Below are positions 1-6,483 of a DNA stretch of 25,605 nucleotides, piece by piece. The notes beneath the pieces are model-generated. The model ran no database searches. It was not told the origin of the DNA and saw nothing but the letters and a program-made list of their open reading frames with translations. Source of the stretch: Syntrophaceae bacterium UBA1411 (GTDB taxonomy: Bacteria > Desulfobacterota > Syntrophia > Syntrophales > Smithellaceae); contig DBPV01000124.1 of the NCBI GenBank assembly GCA_002304995.1, positions 2,343-27,947 on the forward strand, written 5' to 3'. The position numbers and the translations under genes were made by a program. How positions within the stretch are numbered: the stretch's first letter is position 1; every line of letters starts with the position of its first letter.

Positions 1-64
1 TCCTGGGCGTCCAGTGTCCTTCCGGTGCGGGAAATCGCCGCAGAACATTGCTTTCTCGACTCAC
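1..64 (-). CDS. 5' end of an unidentified gene (partial)
   Basis: A GTG codon at 64-62 is preceded on the minus strand by AAAGGAG at 8-nt spacing, a good ribosome binding site. The frame then stays open for 21 codons to the window edge and begins MSRESNVLRRFPAPEGHW. It lies 176 nt downstream of the PhoB-like regulator on the same strand. A PhoR-type kinase or another Pho gene would be a natural neighbour there, but the 21 visible residues do not identify a family. Too short to assign; only the start signal supports it. Confidence 0.4.
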   Translation of the reverse strand, partial: MSRESNVLRRFPAPEGHWTPR

Positions 65-240
65 GATCCTTCTCCTTTCATCTCCTGTTTACCGATATTG
101 CGCAGAAAGAATAATGGATCAATGTTGCAATGTTATGAAGGAATCAAGATATTATGAATACACATGAAAAAAGCGGCGAGATGGCCTGTGCGATGTTGCG
201 GCTCATGGAAAAAGTGCCGGAGTGTCAAGACCGGGAAACC

Positions 241-939
241 TTATTTGACATCCGCGAATTTATACCCGAAACCGCGCACCGTTAGAATAAACTGCGGATG
301 GTCCATGTCCTTCTCAATCTGGCTGCGCAGACGGCGGATATGAACATCTACGGCGCGGTCCGTAATAAAGGTGTCATCTCCCCAGACATGATTCAGAATC
401 TGGTCCCGGGAATAGACCCGGCCGGGATTACGTGTAAAAAAGAAAAGCAGCTTCAGCTCCGTGGGGCTCAACGTTACGGGGCAGCCTTCAACCAGAACGG
501 AACAGGACACGTAATTGATGGAGAGACCGTTAAATTCGAAGGTTTCTTTTACGGACGGCTTCGCACCTTCCTGGGTTCGACGCAAAACCGTGCGAACCCG
601 GGCGACCAATTCTTTGACGCTGAAAGGCTTGGTTATATAGTCGTCTGCGCCGATTTCCAGCCCGATGATCTTATCAACTTCATCCGCTTTAGCGGTCAGC
701 ATGATGATCGGCAGGTCCGACGTTTCAGGATTGGCGCGAATCTTCTTGCAAATGTCCAGACCGCCGATCCCCGGAAGCATGAGATCCAGAATCAGCAGGT
801 CCGGTTTTTCGATCTTTACTTTGCGCAGCGCCGTCTCGCCGTCATGGGCTCTCGTTGTGAAAAATCTTTCCCGTTCCAGGTTGTAGGAAACGAGTTCAAC
901 GATATCCGGCTCATCGTCAACAATCAGAATCTTCGCCAT
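241..939 (-). CDS. phoB: PhoB/OmpR-family response regulator
   Basis: A two-component transcription factor of 232 residues: an N-terminal receiver domain (about 1-120) and a C-terminal winged-helix DNA-binding domain (about 135-230). The receiver has the acidic pair D8/D9, phospho-acceptor D52 in LILDLMLPG, T82 and K104 in the TKPF motif. The effector domain shows TLSPTELKLL and the recognition-helix stretch DRAVDVHIRRLRSQIE, which is very PhoB-like. The ATG at 939 is chosen because MAKILIVDDE is the usual beginning; a GTG at 966 would add nine atypical residues. The ribosome binding site is weak (GAAAG). It lies 81 nt downstream of the EF-Tu-like gene on the same strand, so read-through from that promoter is plausible. 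No histidine kinase is seen beside it. Pho-box-like repeats at two other promoters in the window support PhoB itself over a generic OmpR-family member, though specificity is inferred. Confidence 0.88.
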   Translation of the reverse strand: MAKILIVDDEPDIVELVSYNLERERFFTTRAHDGETALRKVKIEKPDLLILDLMLPGIGGLDICKKIRANPETSDLPIIMLTAKADEVDKIIGLEIGADDYITKPFSVKELVARVRTVLRRTQEGAKPSVKETFEFNGLSINYVSCSVLVEGCPVTLSPTELKLLFFFTRNPGRVYSRDQILNHVWGDDTFITDRAVDVHIRRLRSQIEKDMDHPQFILTVRGFGYKFADVK

Positions 940-1020
940 AGGTTGCTTTCGGTCGGTTACGCGCACGCAAACCCGTCTGACGGCCGGGAGTGCATCTTAC
1001 GATCCGATTTGCATCAGAAC

Positions 1021-1281
1021 CTAGTCGGGCATAACTTTAAAAACTTCATCGCCGGGGCGCACCCGATCCGAAACTTTGAGACCGATGGTCTGACCCGCCG
1101 CGGCCTTCTGTACCGGCTTATTATCTACCTCCATCGACTGAATCACGTCCGTGAATTCGGTCGTATGGCCGGAAAACTTAATGCTGTCGCCGATCTGTAA
1201 TTCTCCATCGGTAATCTTCACGGCCGCCACGGAAGGTTTCGCGAAAAATTTCACCACTTCGCCGATTCTCTTTTCTGCCAT
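1021..1281 (-). CDS. Small EF-Tu-domain-II-like protein
   Basis: An 86-residue protein made of a single beta-barrel resembling domain II of translation GTPases. Family members are usually annotated as translation elongation factor-like proteins and are also related to the C-terminal domain of U32 peptidases. Typical features are GEVVKFFAKPSVAAVKI near the start, GDSIKFSGHTTEFTD (31-45), an SMEV turn (49-52) and a closing VRPGDEVFKV (74-83). There is no GTPase domain, so it cannot be an elongation factor itself; its function is not known to me. The ATG at 1281 has a near-perfect AAGGAGGT site 6 nt upstream. An upstream in-frame start at 1329 has nothing comparable. A strong sigma-70 promoter lies at 1350-1378, implying a high constitutive level. 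PhoB follows 81 nt downstream on the same strand. Confidence 0.85.
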   Translation of the reverse strand: MAEKRIGEVVKFFAKPSVAAVKITDGELQIGDSIKFSGHTTEFTDVIQSMEVDNKPVQKAAAGQTIGLKVSDRVRPGDEVFKVMPD

Positions 1282-1349
1282 GACCTTACCTCCTTTTCCC
1301 TGTTGAGCCATCATATCAATGAGTGACAAAAACAGTCTGTTCTTTTGGA

Positions 1350-1378
1350 AGTATAAGAAATTCGCCGCAGCATGTCAA
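1350..1378 (-). promoter_or_regulatory. Near-consensus sigma-70 promoter
   Basis: On the minus strand TTGACA (1378-1373, a perfect -35) is followed after exactly 17 nt by TATACT (1355-1350, five of six consensus bases). It lies about 70 nt upstream of the ATG at 1281 and reads towards the EF-Tu-like gene and then phoB. This is the best promoter match in the window. Confidence 0.8.
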
Positions 1379-1406
1379 TTGAATAGAACGGTGCGGATCG
1401 GCAACC

Positions 1407-1442
1407 CGGAATCGGTTCATTCCATTGTTTTTAACGATTCCG
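1407..1442. repeat. 8-bp inverted repeat upstream of the 1350-1378 promoter
   Basis: CGGAATCG (1407-1414) and its exact complement CGATTCCG (1435-1442) are separated by 20 nt. A second, overlapping pair is GGATCGG (1395-1401) and CCGATCC (1440-1446). They lie 17-68 bp upstream of the -35 hexamer of the EF-Tu-like gene promoter. They could be an operator or merely a remnant of a hairpin; the sequence does not decide this. Confidence 0.35.
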
Positions 1443-1457
1443 ATCCACAATGGCGAA

Positions 1458-1488
1458 GGCCGGACGGTTTTGCTCGATCCGTCCGGCC
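1458..1488 (-). terminator. Hairpin downstream of the porin gene
   Basis: A perfect 10-bp GC-rich inverted repeat, GGCCGGACGG (1458-1467) and CCGTCCGGCC (1479-1488), has an 11-nt loop. It starts 34 nt past the porin stop codon. The T-tract on the minus strand is poor (TTCGCCATTG), so it is a probable but not textbook intrinsic terminator. It separates the porin from the independent promoter at 1350-1378. Confidence 0.5.
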
Positions 1489-1522
1489 GCTCCATTTTCC
1501 TCTCGCCTCTTCCCTGCCTCGT

Positions 1523-2854
1523 TTAAAAGGTGAGTGTCAGTTTGTTCAGGACCAGAAAGTTGTTCTGAATTTCGTTGGTGCCTCCGATATTGATGCCTTT
1601 ATACCAGTCACCGGTAAAGAGGTAACCGCCGCCCAGCATGTAGGACAGGTTGTTGGTGATTTTATAGGTCGCCGTCAGATCCACTTCATAACCGTAGTCT
1701 CTGCTTTCCCACTGGGCGGAAAGAGTCTTATCGGCGTGCGCCCATGAAACAGAAGCCATAATGTCCAGTTTATCCATCGGTCTCACGCCGCCGCGGAGCT
1801 GGGCGAACCAACCGTTGGCCATTGCCGTGTCTTGCTGGGTTCCATTCCATCCCGTCAATGCGCCTGCCCAATTCGTGCGGTCATAGTTCCACATGATCAG
1901 GCAGGGATTCCAATCCCGGCCGCCGTTGATGATTCCGCCTTCGTTCTTATCGACGGTAGCCGGATCGTTGCCGGACACAAAGGCAACGCTGCCGCCGGCA
2001 TAAAAGAGTCCGAAGTCGGCGGTTGCATCCATCCAACCGGAGTAATTCTGCAGTTTCACGTCGGGGGTTATTCCGTTATTTTCATACTTGTCGTCGCCCG
2101 TCAGGTAATTGAATTCGGCCTGCAGGGCCACCGGACCCAGTTTGGTGATTACATAAGGCGTGAACAGCAAATATTGCCTCTTGAACGGTTGTGCGGCGGC
2201 GCGCGAATTGGCATAGTTGTAGTAATTGATCTGCATGCCCGCTTTGCCGGTTTTCCAGGTGAAGACGCCTTCGATCCCGTATTTATCATTATCGAGATCT
2301 ACCCGGGTGGTTGCATTCGTGGCCATGTTGCTGGCTTCTCTTTCCTTGGTGTAGGCCAGGTTGAGTCTTGCCGGACCGTAGCCGACTGAATATTTTATTC
2401 TCCCCTTCGGCCCATAACTGTTTCCGAAAACGGTCCCCGTAGAGCCGTCATTCATGTACCCGGCGCTGAAAACGCCGACGGGTGACTTGTACTCCAGGTA
2501 CGCCCAATCAACAGCGATGTTTTCGTTTTCTGCGCGCGTTCCGGCTGAATCGGCAGCCTGCGCCGTTCCCGGAGCGCTTCTGGCCGCGCCCCAGGCCCGC
2601 TCCATCGCATCAAAACGGGTTACCAGAGTCAAGCCGGGGGACACAACAAAATCCGTTCTTACCCGAAGTCTCTGAAAATAGAAAGCGGTAGACGTCCCGC
2701 TAAGCGGAGAGGCATCCTTCACGAAGCTGGAGCGATCAAGATACATGCCCGTCGCGGAATATTCGCCGCTGAACTTGACATCCAGAGCGAAAACCACCGT
2801 GCTGGAAATGGCTATCCACCCCAGCGCCAACAAAACAACCCATAATCTCTTCAT
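1523..2854 (-). CDS. Outer-membrane beta-barrel porin, probably phosphate-regulated
   Basis: A 443-residue exported protein. Residues 1-23 form a signal peptide (positive MKRLW start, hydrophobic core, cleavage probably after VFA). The mature part has many short alternating, aromatic-rich strands typical of outer-membrane barrels. It ends LNKLTLTF, with the C-terminal phenylalanine recognised by the BAM machinery. Such porins allow passive diffusion of small solutes across the outer membrane. The start at 2854 has AGGAGGA upstream. I cannot place it firmly in a named porin family; resemblance to OprP/OprO phosphate porins is functional inference only, from the Pho-box-like promoter at 2931-2964. 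A hairpin at 1458-1488 probably ends the transcript, so it is likely monocistronic. Confidence 0.8.
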   Translation of the reverse strand: MKRLWVVLLALGWIAISSTVVFALDVKFSGEYSATGMYLDRSSFVKDASPLSGTSTAFYFQRLRVRTDFVVSPGLTLVTRFDAMERAWGAARSAPGTAQAADSAGTRAENENIAVDWAYLEYKSPVGVFSAGYMNDGSTGTVFGNSYGPKGRIKYSVGYGPARLNLAYTKEREASNMATNATTRVDLDNDKYGIEGVFTWKTGKAGMQINYYNYANSRAAAQPFKRQYLLFTPYVITKLGPVALQAEFNYLTGDDKYENNGITPDVKLQNYSGWMDATADFGLFYAGGSVAFVSGNDPATVDKNEGGIINGGRDWNPCLIMWNYDRTNWAGALTGWNGTQQDTAMANGWFAQLRGGVRPMDKLDIMASVSWAHADKTLSAQWESRDYGYEVDLTATYKITNNLSYMLGGGYLFTGDWYKGINIGGTNEIQNNFLVLNKLTLTF

Positions 2855-2930
2855 TATATTCCTCCTAAGTAGTCTTGATTAAGAGCCGGCCGGAAACACA
2901 CCGCGCCTACCCCTATTCTTCATAGCTCGG

Positions 2931-2964
2931 GTTATAGAGGTTGTTTATTACAATTTGATGTCAG
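2931..2964 (-). promoter_or_regulatory. Pho-box-like promoter of the porin gene
   Basis: Two adjacent 11-nt units on the minus strand, CTGACATCAAA (2964-2954) and TTGTAATAAAC (2953-2943), match the PhoB half-site pattern CTGTCAT followed by an AT-rich tail. TTGTAA of the second unit is followed after 11 nt by TATAAC (2936-2931), a good -10. Pho promoters typically lack a -35 box and have the second half-site about 11 nt from the -10, as I recall for E. coli phoA. The predicted 5' leader to the porin ATG is about 70 nt. Confidence 0.65.
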
Positions 2965-3026
2965 CGGAGTTATAAGTTGGAGAAGTTAGGGAACGGACGC
3001 ACATCATCATTTTTGAGATTCTTCCC

Positions 3027-3610
3027 ATGCAGGCTGGCTTTTTAAGCGCCCCGGATGAATTTGTGGAGCTGGAGAAAACGACGGCCGCTCGCGACGTCGC
3101 GATGGCTTCTTCAATGGCGCTCACCGTACTTGCAATTCCGGTGGTTGTCGGAATCATCGCACTGGTGCAGGAAGTCGGCATATCTTTTCTCATGACGAGG
3201 CGCATCACGCAGCCGCTCAACCGCGTCATCACAGGATTCACGGAGGCATCAAACCGCACCGCTCTGGTTTCGTTCCAGGCTGCCGTCTCGAGTCGGTCTA
3301 CGGCTGACGGCACGTCGGAGCAGACGGCGTTCCAGGAAGAAACATTCTCCTCGCTTGAAGAAATATCCTCTATGGAGGTTCGGAATAGAAACAATGTCGC
3401 CAAAGCAAAAGAGCTGGTCAACGAAGCCGGAGATATTGTGGCGCAGGTCGATGAGTACACGAATCAGATGGCCCGGGCCGTCGCGCACGTGATCCGGCCA
3501 AGCGAAGAATCAAGAAAAACGTCAAGAGCATCATTGAAGTCGCATTCAAAACGAGCTTACCGGCTCTGAACGCCACGTTAGAAGCCGCCCGGGAAATCGC
3601 CAATAGATGA
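3027..3610 (+). pseudogene. Methyl-accepting chemotaxis protein remnant (truncated, frameshifted)
   Basis: The visible part covers a transmembrane helix (about residues 27-56), a HAMP onset (TRRITQPLNRVITGFTEAS) and the first half of a chemoreceptor signalling domain, with EETFSSLEEISSM matching the methylation-helix region. The first frame loses homology after SEES at about 3511. The receptor resumes one frame over as NVKSIIEVAFKT and LPALNATLEAAR (to 3592), a degraded version of the highly conserved hairpin tip (canonical EIAFQTNLLALNAAVEAAR). This indicates a one-base loss near 3511-3519, possibly in the A-run. The shifted frame ends at TGA 3608-3610. The N-terminal sensor domain and first membrane helix are absent, the rest of the C-terminal half is missing, and there is no ribosome binding site before the ATG at 3027. 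A dead gene fragment. Confidence 0.75.
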
Positions 3611-3840
3611 TACTGGGTCTCCAGTTCAACGATCCGCCCCGCTCTTTCGGCGGCTTGAAAAATGTGGCCGACATCCTGAAAATAATGACGTCCTGGACAT
3701 CGGAATAGCGCATCCCAGCCTAAGCATTCTCCCGTCGTCAGAGAAGCAATTGGCTCGTAAACGCAGCCGAAACGCTTCTCGTCCACCAGGCACGCAAGCT
3801 GCTTTTCCCATTTCGAATTCGGACAGGCCCGAAGATTCAT
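3593..3840 (-). pseudogene. EAL-domain (c-di-GMP phosphodiesterase-type) remnant
   Basis: From an ATG at 3840 (AAAGG 8 nt upstream) the minus strand encodes about 80 residues that follow the start of an EAL domain: VYEPIASLTTGECLGWDALF at residues 27-46, then YFQDVGHIFQAAERAGRIVE, corresponding to the usual FQPIVSL..G...GYEAL and the AEK.G helix. The signature EAL is WDAL here, and the FQP motif is YEP, so even the preserved part has changed key positions. Homology stops where the antisense chemoreceptor fragment begins (about 3592-3600). The frame then runs on through antisense sequence to a stop at 3418. Without the rest of the domain it cannot be an active phosphodiesterase. The two remnants abut tail to tail. 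Confidence 0.6.
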
Positions 3841-4046
3841 GGCAATCGCCTTTCTCCTCATTCTTCAGGACAAGAAAGTGCTTGATGAATGTTAAGCCCT
3901 GATGACGGATCAATGAATATTTCTGAAAAAAACAACTGGACTCCTTCCCTTATGAATAAAATTTCTTCAGCCAATATCGATGATTGAAGAGGTAACTCTC
4001 CGTGAATGGCGGAAAAGCATCATCGAGGAGAGTCTGTTTTCCCTGA

Positions 4047-4091
4047 AATTCATCAAATTGTCATCAAACTGTAACATTTATTGCATAGACT
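4047..4091 (+). promoter_or_regulatory. Pho-box-like triple repeat and -10 upstream of the sensor/PiT genes
   Basis: Three consecutive 11-nt units: AATTCATCAAA (4047-4057), TTGTCATCAAA (4058-4068) and CTGTAACATTT (4069-4079). The last two match both half-sites of a Pho box; the first shares TCATCAAA with the second. CTGTAA (4069-4074) is followed after exactly 11 nt by TAGACT (4086-4091), a four-of-six -10. This is the same geometry as the porin promoter. The start codon at 4119 lies about 20 nt beyond the predicted transcription start. Confidence 0.68.
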
Positions 4092-4118
4092 GCTCAACCA
4101 AAGGAAGTGAGACTCTTT

Positions 4119-4856
4119 ATGAGACATGCGGTCGGTATTTTCCAGGAGATTTCGTTGCGCAGGCGGGTGGTGATCGCCATCGGCCTTCTGACCGTACTGA
4201 CGGTTGTTCTCGGATTGTACGGCCTGGCGGTCATCGCAGAAACCCACCACCGTCTTCATAAGAGCGTGACGGAGGCCCGCTCCATTGCAAGCACCATCGA
4301 CACCGCCCGACTGGCCGAGGTTCACTTTAAAATGCAGGTCCAGGAGTGGAAAAACATCCTTTTGCGCGGCCAAAACAAAGACCTGTTTGACAAACACACC
4401 AAAGCCTTTGCCGCAGAAGAGAGGAAAGTCCAGGAATATTTACACGCTCTGTCAGAGATGGTCGCGGAGCTGGGATGGGATGTGCCCCGGCTTGCGGATG
4501 CGGCAGCGACGCACGAAACGCTCGGACAAAGGTATCGCGTAGCTCTGCAGCAGCATCCCCGGCTCGATTCGCAAACCGCTGCTCTCATCGATCAAAACGT
4601 TCGCGGCATGGATCGCGGTCTCACCGATGAGATCGACGCCATTGTCGGAACCATCCGAACCCTCGCTGATAAGCGGCTGAAGGAAACGGAAACGATCGCC
4701 CAAACCAAAATGGACGCCTATCGAGCCCTCTCTTTCTTCATCTTTTTTCTCATTGCCGCCGGTATTCTTTTCAGTCTCTATAACGCCTGGTCCATTACCC
4801 GGGAGTTATCCGGAGACCGGAGCGGGAAAACTCCTGATCCGGGCGGTATTTCGTAA
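4119..4856 (+). CDS. Chemoreceptor-type sensor lacking HAMP and signalling domain
   Basis: A 245-residue membrane protein with the architecture of the front half of a methyl-accepting chemotaxis protein: a short cytoplasmic basic start, TM1 (about 17-39), a helical periplasmic ligand-binding domain (about 41-200) of the four-helix-bundle type with the typical VHFKMQVQEWKNILLRG stretch, and TM2 (about 203-222). It reaches the first residues of a HAMP linker (WSITREL, 224-230), then continues for 15 unrelated residues to a stop. No HAMP or methylation/signalling helices appear in any frame before the next gene. ATG 4119 is preferred (AAGGAAGTGAG upstream); a GTG at 4107 sits on the binding site. 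It lies directly after a Pho-box-like promoter and 71 nt before the phosphate transporter. It could be a truncated pseudogene or a stand-alone periplasmic sensor; the clean frame leaves both open. Confidence 0.7.
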   Translation: MRHAVGIFQEISLRRRVVIAIGLLTVLTVVLGLYGLAVIAETHHRLHKSVTEARSIASTIDTARLAEVHFKMQVQEWKNILLRGQNKDLFDKHTKAFAAEERKVQEYLHALSEMVAELGWDVPRLADAAATHETLGQRYRVALQQHPRLDSQTAALIDQNVRGMDRGLTDEIDAIVGTIRTLADKRLKETETIAQTKMDAYRALSFFIFFLIAAGILFSLYNAWSITRELSGDRSGKTPDPGGIS

Positions 4857-4927
4857 GGTGGCCCCCGGCCTAAGTCAAAACGGATGCGGGCGAACGCCCG
4901 GCATCATGGAAAGGATCGACGCAAAGC

Positions 4928-5929
4928 ATGCTTGATTCAATGGTCTTTGTCATCACACTGGTTGTCATTGCCCTGGCTTTCGATTTCCTCAACGGATTCC
5001 ACGATTCCGCGAATTCCATTTCGACGGTGGTCTCCACACGCGTTCTTTCGCCGCGGCAGGCGGTTCTCTGGGCGGCTTTTTTCAACTTTGCGGCGGTTTT
5101 TTTCGTCGGAACACAAGTCGCACACACGGTCGGCAAAGGCATCATCCACCTGAACATCGTGGATAACCTGGTGATTTTCTCGGCACTGGGCGGCGCGATT
5201 ATCTGGAATATCACGACCTGGTATTACGGTCTGCCCAGCAGCTCCTCCCACGCCCTGATCGGCGGATTGATCGGGGCGGCGGTTTCCAAGGCAGGAATCA
5301 GCACACTGGTCTGGGGCGGCATTATCAAAACCTCCCTGTTCATTGTTATCTCTCCGGCCATCGGCATGGTGCTGGGATTTGTCTTCATGGTTGCGTCCAT
5401 GAATCTCAGCCGCCGGTCCAATATGGCCGCGACGGATAAAGTCTTCCGCCGGCTGCAGCTTTTTTCCGCCGCAGTGTATTCCATGGGGCACGGTATGAAC
5501 GACGCGCAAAAAACCATGGGCATCATCACCATGGCGCTCTTCAGCAAGGGATTGATCGGAAACAGTTTTGAAATCCCCCTGTGGGTGATCGTTTCCTGTT
5601 ATACCATGATCTCCCTGGGAACGATGTTCGGAGGGTGGCGCATTGTTAAAACCATGGGGACCAAAATCACGAAGCTCCAGCCGATCGGCGGCTTCAGTGC
5701 GGAGACGGCCGCCGCCTGCTCCATCATCGGGGCCACTGTCGCCGGCATTCCGGTAAGTACCACGCACACCATCACGGGAGCGATTGTGGGCGTCGGCTCC
5801 ACCAAAAGACTTTCCGCGGTGCGCTGGGGCGTCGCCGGAAACATCATCTGGGCATGGCTTTTAACCATCCCCATATCCGCTGTGATCTCCTCTCTTTTGT
5901 ATTTTGCAATCAATTACTTCATCTCCTAG
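4928..5929 (+). CDS. pit: PiT-family inorganic phosphate transporter
   Basis: A 333-residue inner-membrane transporter of the PiT family, which moves metal-phosphate or phosphate with a cation. Both inverted-repeat signatures are present: GFHDSANSI (23-31) and GHGMNDAQKTMG (187-198). So are the partner motifs GLPSSSSHALIGG (101-113) and GIPVSTTHTITGAIVG (273-288). About ten hydrophobic segments are visible, and the length fits the shorter bacterial members. ATG 4928 is chosen by homology; the AAAGGA upstream is a long 12 nt away, and ATG 4940 is an alternative. It follows the truncated chemoreceptor on the same strand, probably sharing its Pho-box-like promoter. Members are often preceded by a DUF47/PhoU-like gene, which is missing here. 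It converges on rplQ. Confidence 0.93.
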   Translation: MLDSMVFVITLVVIALAFDFLNGFHDSANSISTVVSTRVLSPRQAVLWAAFFNFAAVFFVGTQVAHTVGKGIIHLNIVDNLVIFSALGGAIIWNITTWYYGLPSSSSHALIGGLIGAAVSKAGISTLVWGGIIKTSLFIVISPAIGMVLGFVFMVASMNLSRRSNMAATDKVFRRLQLFSAAVYSMGHGMNDAQKTMGIITMALFSKGLIGNSFEIPLWVIVSCYTMISLGTMFGGWRIVKTMGTKITKLQPIGGFSAETAAACSIIGATVAGIPVSTTHTITGAIVGVGSTKRLSAVRWGVAGNIIWAWLLTIPISAVISSLLYFAINYFIS

Positions 5930-5959
5930 CCCGAGACGGCAGGCAGGCGCTTCCGCAAC

Positions 5960-5986
5960 AAAAAAAGGCAGGGTTTGCACCCTGCC
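5960..5986 (-). terminator. Rho-independent terminator of the ribosomal operon
   Basis: On the minus strand GGCAGGG, a 6-nt loop and CCCTGCC (5986-5967) are followed immediately by seven T residues (complement of the A-run 5960-5966). It lies 24 nt after the rplQ stop. The plus-strand reading has the same stem with a poorer U-tract, so it may also stop pit transcription. Confidence 0.88.
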
Positions 5987-6009
5987 TTCACAGTCTTTAT
6001 CCGGCCTGT

Positions 6010-6417
6010 TTATTCGGCCTTTTTCGCTTTGGCCTTCGGTTTGGCCTTTTCCTTCTTTTTCTCGTCGGCAATATATTCCAGAATGGAAACCGGCGCGTTA
6101 TCGCCGAAACGATAGCCGACCTTCACAATGCGCGTGTAGCCGCCGGCGCGGTTGCGGAACCGCTCGGTCAGTTCGCCAAACAGTTTGGCGACCGTTTCCT
6201 TGTCGCGCACAACCGCCAGCGCCTGGCGACGTGCGTGCAGGTTCCCCCTTTTGCCCAGCGTGATCATCCGGTCCGCCAGTTTGCGCACTTCCTTCGCCAT
6301 TGTATCCGTCGTGCGGATACTTTCATGTTTGATCAGCGACGTCACCATGTTGCGGAACATCGCTTCCCGATGGCTGGACGTCCGTCCCAGTTTTCTGCCC
6401 GCCTTACCATGATACAT
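6010..6417 (-). CDS. rplQ: 50S ribosomal protein L17
   Basis: A 135-residue large-subunit protein and the last gene of the super-operon. It starts MYHGKAGRKLGR and carries the signature SSHREAMFRNMVTSLI, followed by IRTTDTMAKEVRKLADRMIT. The C-terminus after about residue 115 is a lysine/alanine-rich tail (KKEKAKPKAKAKKAE), an extension seen in many L17 proteins and probably disordered. ATG 6417 has AAGGA about 10 nt upstream. It follows rpoA by 66 nt, the usual end of the alpha operon, and is followed 24 nt later by the terminator at 5960-5986. Confidence 0.96.
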   Translation of the reverse strand: MYHGKAGRKLGRTSSHREAMFRNMVTSLIKHESIRTTDTMAKEVRKLADRMITLGKRGNLHARRQALAVVRDKETVAKLFGELTERFRNRAGGYTRIVKVGYRFGDNAPVSILEYIADEKKKEKAKPKAKAKKAE

Positions 6418-6483
6418 TGTTTCTTTTTCCTTTCCTTACTGTCAAATCCGAATTGGCGTATTGCGTCAAATGCCGCCGCTTCG

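Noticed and set aside
298..1200. 300-residue plus-strand open frame antisense to phoB and the EF-Tu-like gene
   Set aside because: It mirrors two clearly homologous minus-strand genes, has no ribosome binding site and no recognisable domain.
2948..3460. 170-residue Ser/Thr-rich minus-strand frame
   Set aside because: Antisense to the chemoreceptor remnant; its low-complexity Ser/Thr composition mirrors the other strand.
3913..3987. 24-codon plus-strand frame from an ATG near 3913
   Set aside because: No ribosome binding site, very short and no recognisable features.
3980..4261. 93-residue plus-strand frame starting before the Pho-box-like repeats
   Set aside because: It spans the putative promoter and continues out of frame into the sensor gene; no ribosome binding site.
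4885..4900. CGGGCG AA CGCCCG palindrome just before pit
   Set aside because: The stem is very short with a tiny loop and no T-tract, so it is not supported as a terminator or an operator.
4937..5767. 276-residue minus-strand frame antisense to pit
   Set aside because: Highly polar, His/Asp/Arg-rich composition typical of an antisense shadow of a membrane protein gene; pit itself is unambiguous.
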